A stretch of 5,642 nt of DNA from contig JANQQY010000514.1 in NCBI GenBank assembly GCA_028284845.1, positions 1 to 5,642 on the forward strand, read 5' to 3'. The notes under the pieces were generated by a model that was not told the origin of the DNA, ran no database searches, and was given only the letters and a program-made list of their open reading frames with translations. Shown here one piece after another: positions 4,706-5,642 of this stretch. The DNA comes from Spirochaetales bacterium (GTDB lineage: Bacteria > Spirochaetota > Spirochaetia > DSM-27196 > SLST01). A program made the translations under genes and the position numbers. The first letter of the stretch is position 1; each line of letters opens with the position of its first letter.

Positions 4706-5642
4706 CTAGGAGATCGCCGTCGGATCGCCTTCTTCGTGACTCATGGCCCTACCCAAGAGAACAAAGAACAGAAACGAAAGGAGAGGAGCTGCTGACATCG
4801 CCCCTAGCGAGAAGCGGATCGACTCAAGGCCGTACGTCGCCTCCAGCCTGAGATTCAGGTCGCCAACGATCAGCGGGCCGACTCCGGCACCAAAGTTCGA
4901 GACGAGGCTCCAGCAAGCCGCAGCAACTGTGCGCGAGCTCGCCGGAGATATGGACTGCGCGAGGGCACTGATGACCGGTGCCCATCCTGCCCCGATGAAT
5001 GAACCGACGATTGAGAACAGAAATGCAGCTGGAATTCCGAATGCGAGCATGTCGGTCGGCAGCAGATAGAAGAGCAGCGCCGCGGGAATGGCGAGCAGAG
5101 TGGATAGTGCCGCTATCCACGCATACCAACGTGCATCTCTAGCAGCCAGCCGATCAGCGAGAGTCGACACCAAGTACGCACCAAGAGCCGAGGGCAACGG
5201 GCCGAGGACGAAATAGATTGCTCCCGCCTCTGCTGCAGACAACCCGTATACTCGGCGCAGGAAAGTCGGTTCCCAGAATGCTTTGCCGATTCCGAACATT
5301 GACACCAGGGCAACGCCAGCGCAAAGCAACACGAATCTACGGTCGCGGAGCAGCCACGCTAGAACGGTACCTACATTGCTATCCGACAGGGGATCGCCGT
5401 CGGTATGGCTCATCCGTTTCCGAGGGGGTTCCTTCACGGTGAGAAAGAACAGGAGGGCAATGGCTAGGCCGGGTACACCTACTGTGACGAGGGTGATCCG
5501 CCACCCGAAGTGCTCGCTGGCCCAGCCTCCGTAGAGTGTGCCCAACCCCATGCCCACGATGGAACCGATGCCAATCATCGACATTGCACGTGCCCATCGA
5601 CGGGGATCCACGCTGTCGGTGATCAGGGACTGGCTGGAAGGG
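4706..5642 (-). CDS. Major facilitator superfamily transporter, N-terminus missing at window edge
   Basis: The visible 311 residues run from the window edge to TAG at 4708-4706. MFS proteins are inner-membrane secondary transporters of about 400-450 residues with 12 helices. Numbering from the first whole codon at the edge, hydrophobic helices fall at about 20-40, 49-69, 103-123, 139-160, 172-194, 198-220, 237-260 and 278-298, matching TM5 to TM12, so TM1-TM4 lie outside. Family marks include the edge segment SSQSLITDSVDPRRWARA, the stretch IGIGSIVGMGLGTLYGGW, FGWRITLVTVGVPGL, a long charged loop between TM6 and TM7 (VKEPPRKRMSHTDGD), and LADRLAARD after TM8, a motif-A-like loop. GTG 5611 is an internal Val, not the start. 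The frame is intact. The gene precedes the VOC-EthD set on the same strand, so import of that pathway's substrate or metabolite exchange is a reasonable but unproven role. Confidence 0.92.
   Translation of the reverse strand, partial: PSSQSLITDSVDPRRWARAMSMIGIGSIVGMGLGTLYGGWASEHFGWRITLVTVGVPGLAIALLFFLTVKEPPRKRMSHTDGDPLSDSNVGTVLAWLLRDRRFVLLCAGVALVSMFGIGKAFWEPTFLRRVYGLSAAEAGAIYFVLGPLPSALGAYLVSTLADRLAARDARWYAWIAALSTLLAIPAALLFYLLPTDMLAFGIPAAFLFSIVGSFIGAGWAPVISALAQSISPASSRTVAAACWSLVSNFGAGVGPLIVGDLNLRLEATYGLESIRFSLGAMSAAPLLSFLFFVLLGRAMSHEEGDPTAIS

Noticed and set aside
1..5642. CRISPR array, tRNA, rRNA, phage attachment site or defence system
   Set aside because: I looked for regularly spaced repeats, cloverleaf-like elements, and nuclease, helicase or toxin-antitoxin motifs on both strands and found none.

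Overview
This is an accessory-looking stretch of bacterial DNA of moderately high GC (I estimate a little under 60% by eye). It holds three complete or near-complete genes, one partial gene running off the right edge, two clearly decayed genes, and long gaps with little recognisable coding. The host cannot be fixed from the window. The IS3-type transposase remnant is of a subfamily I associate with actinomycetes. However, EthD, VOC and MFS genes beside a small class I cytochrome c are also common in GC-rich proteobacteria and uncultured relatives. TTG/GTG start usage and G/C-rich third codon positions fit any of these.

Layout. Positions 1-284 hold no gene I recognise but do hold a strong GC-rich hairpin (202-227). 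Positions 285-1080 are the body of an IS3-family OrfB transposase that keeps its DDE triad but is broken by a nonsense codon and a frameshift. A TetR/AcrR-type regulator follows on the + strand (1314-1970), with a small perfect inverted repeat upstream that could be its operator. Positions 1971-2853 contain no recognisable gene. Two short + strand ORFs there (2182-2307 and 2325-2507), in different frames, have strong G/C third-position bias and may be remnants of one decayed gene or small unknown genes.

From the right edge leftward everything recognisable is on the minus strand. In transcription order these are a partial MFS transporter (5642 to 4706), a gap of about 290 bp with a 7-bp-arm inverted repeat, a VOC/glyoxalase-like protein (4412 to 4005), a frameshifted class I cytochrome c remnant (about 3870 to 3558) and a two-domain EthD-like protein (3555 to 2854). 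The VOC, cytochrome remnant and EthD genes are tightly packed (ATGA-type junction, 2-nt gap, Shine-Dalgarno inside the preceding reading frame) and look like an operon.

MFS importer, VOC protein, cytochrome c and EthD protein together suggest a small-molecule or xenobiotic catabolism cluster, perhaps under TetR control, now partly eroded. That functional reading is inference from family membership; no substrate can be read from the sequence. I see no convincing undescribed system. The most useful unusual items are the hidden cytochrome c pseudogene, the unknown high-GC3 ORF pair and the unassigned inverted repeats.
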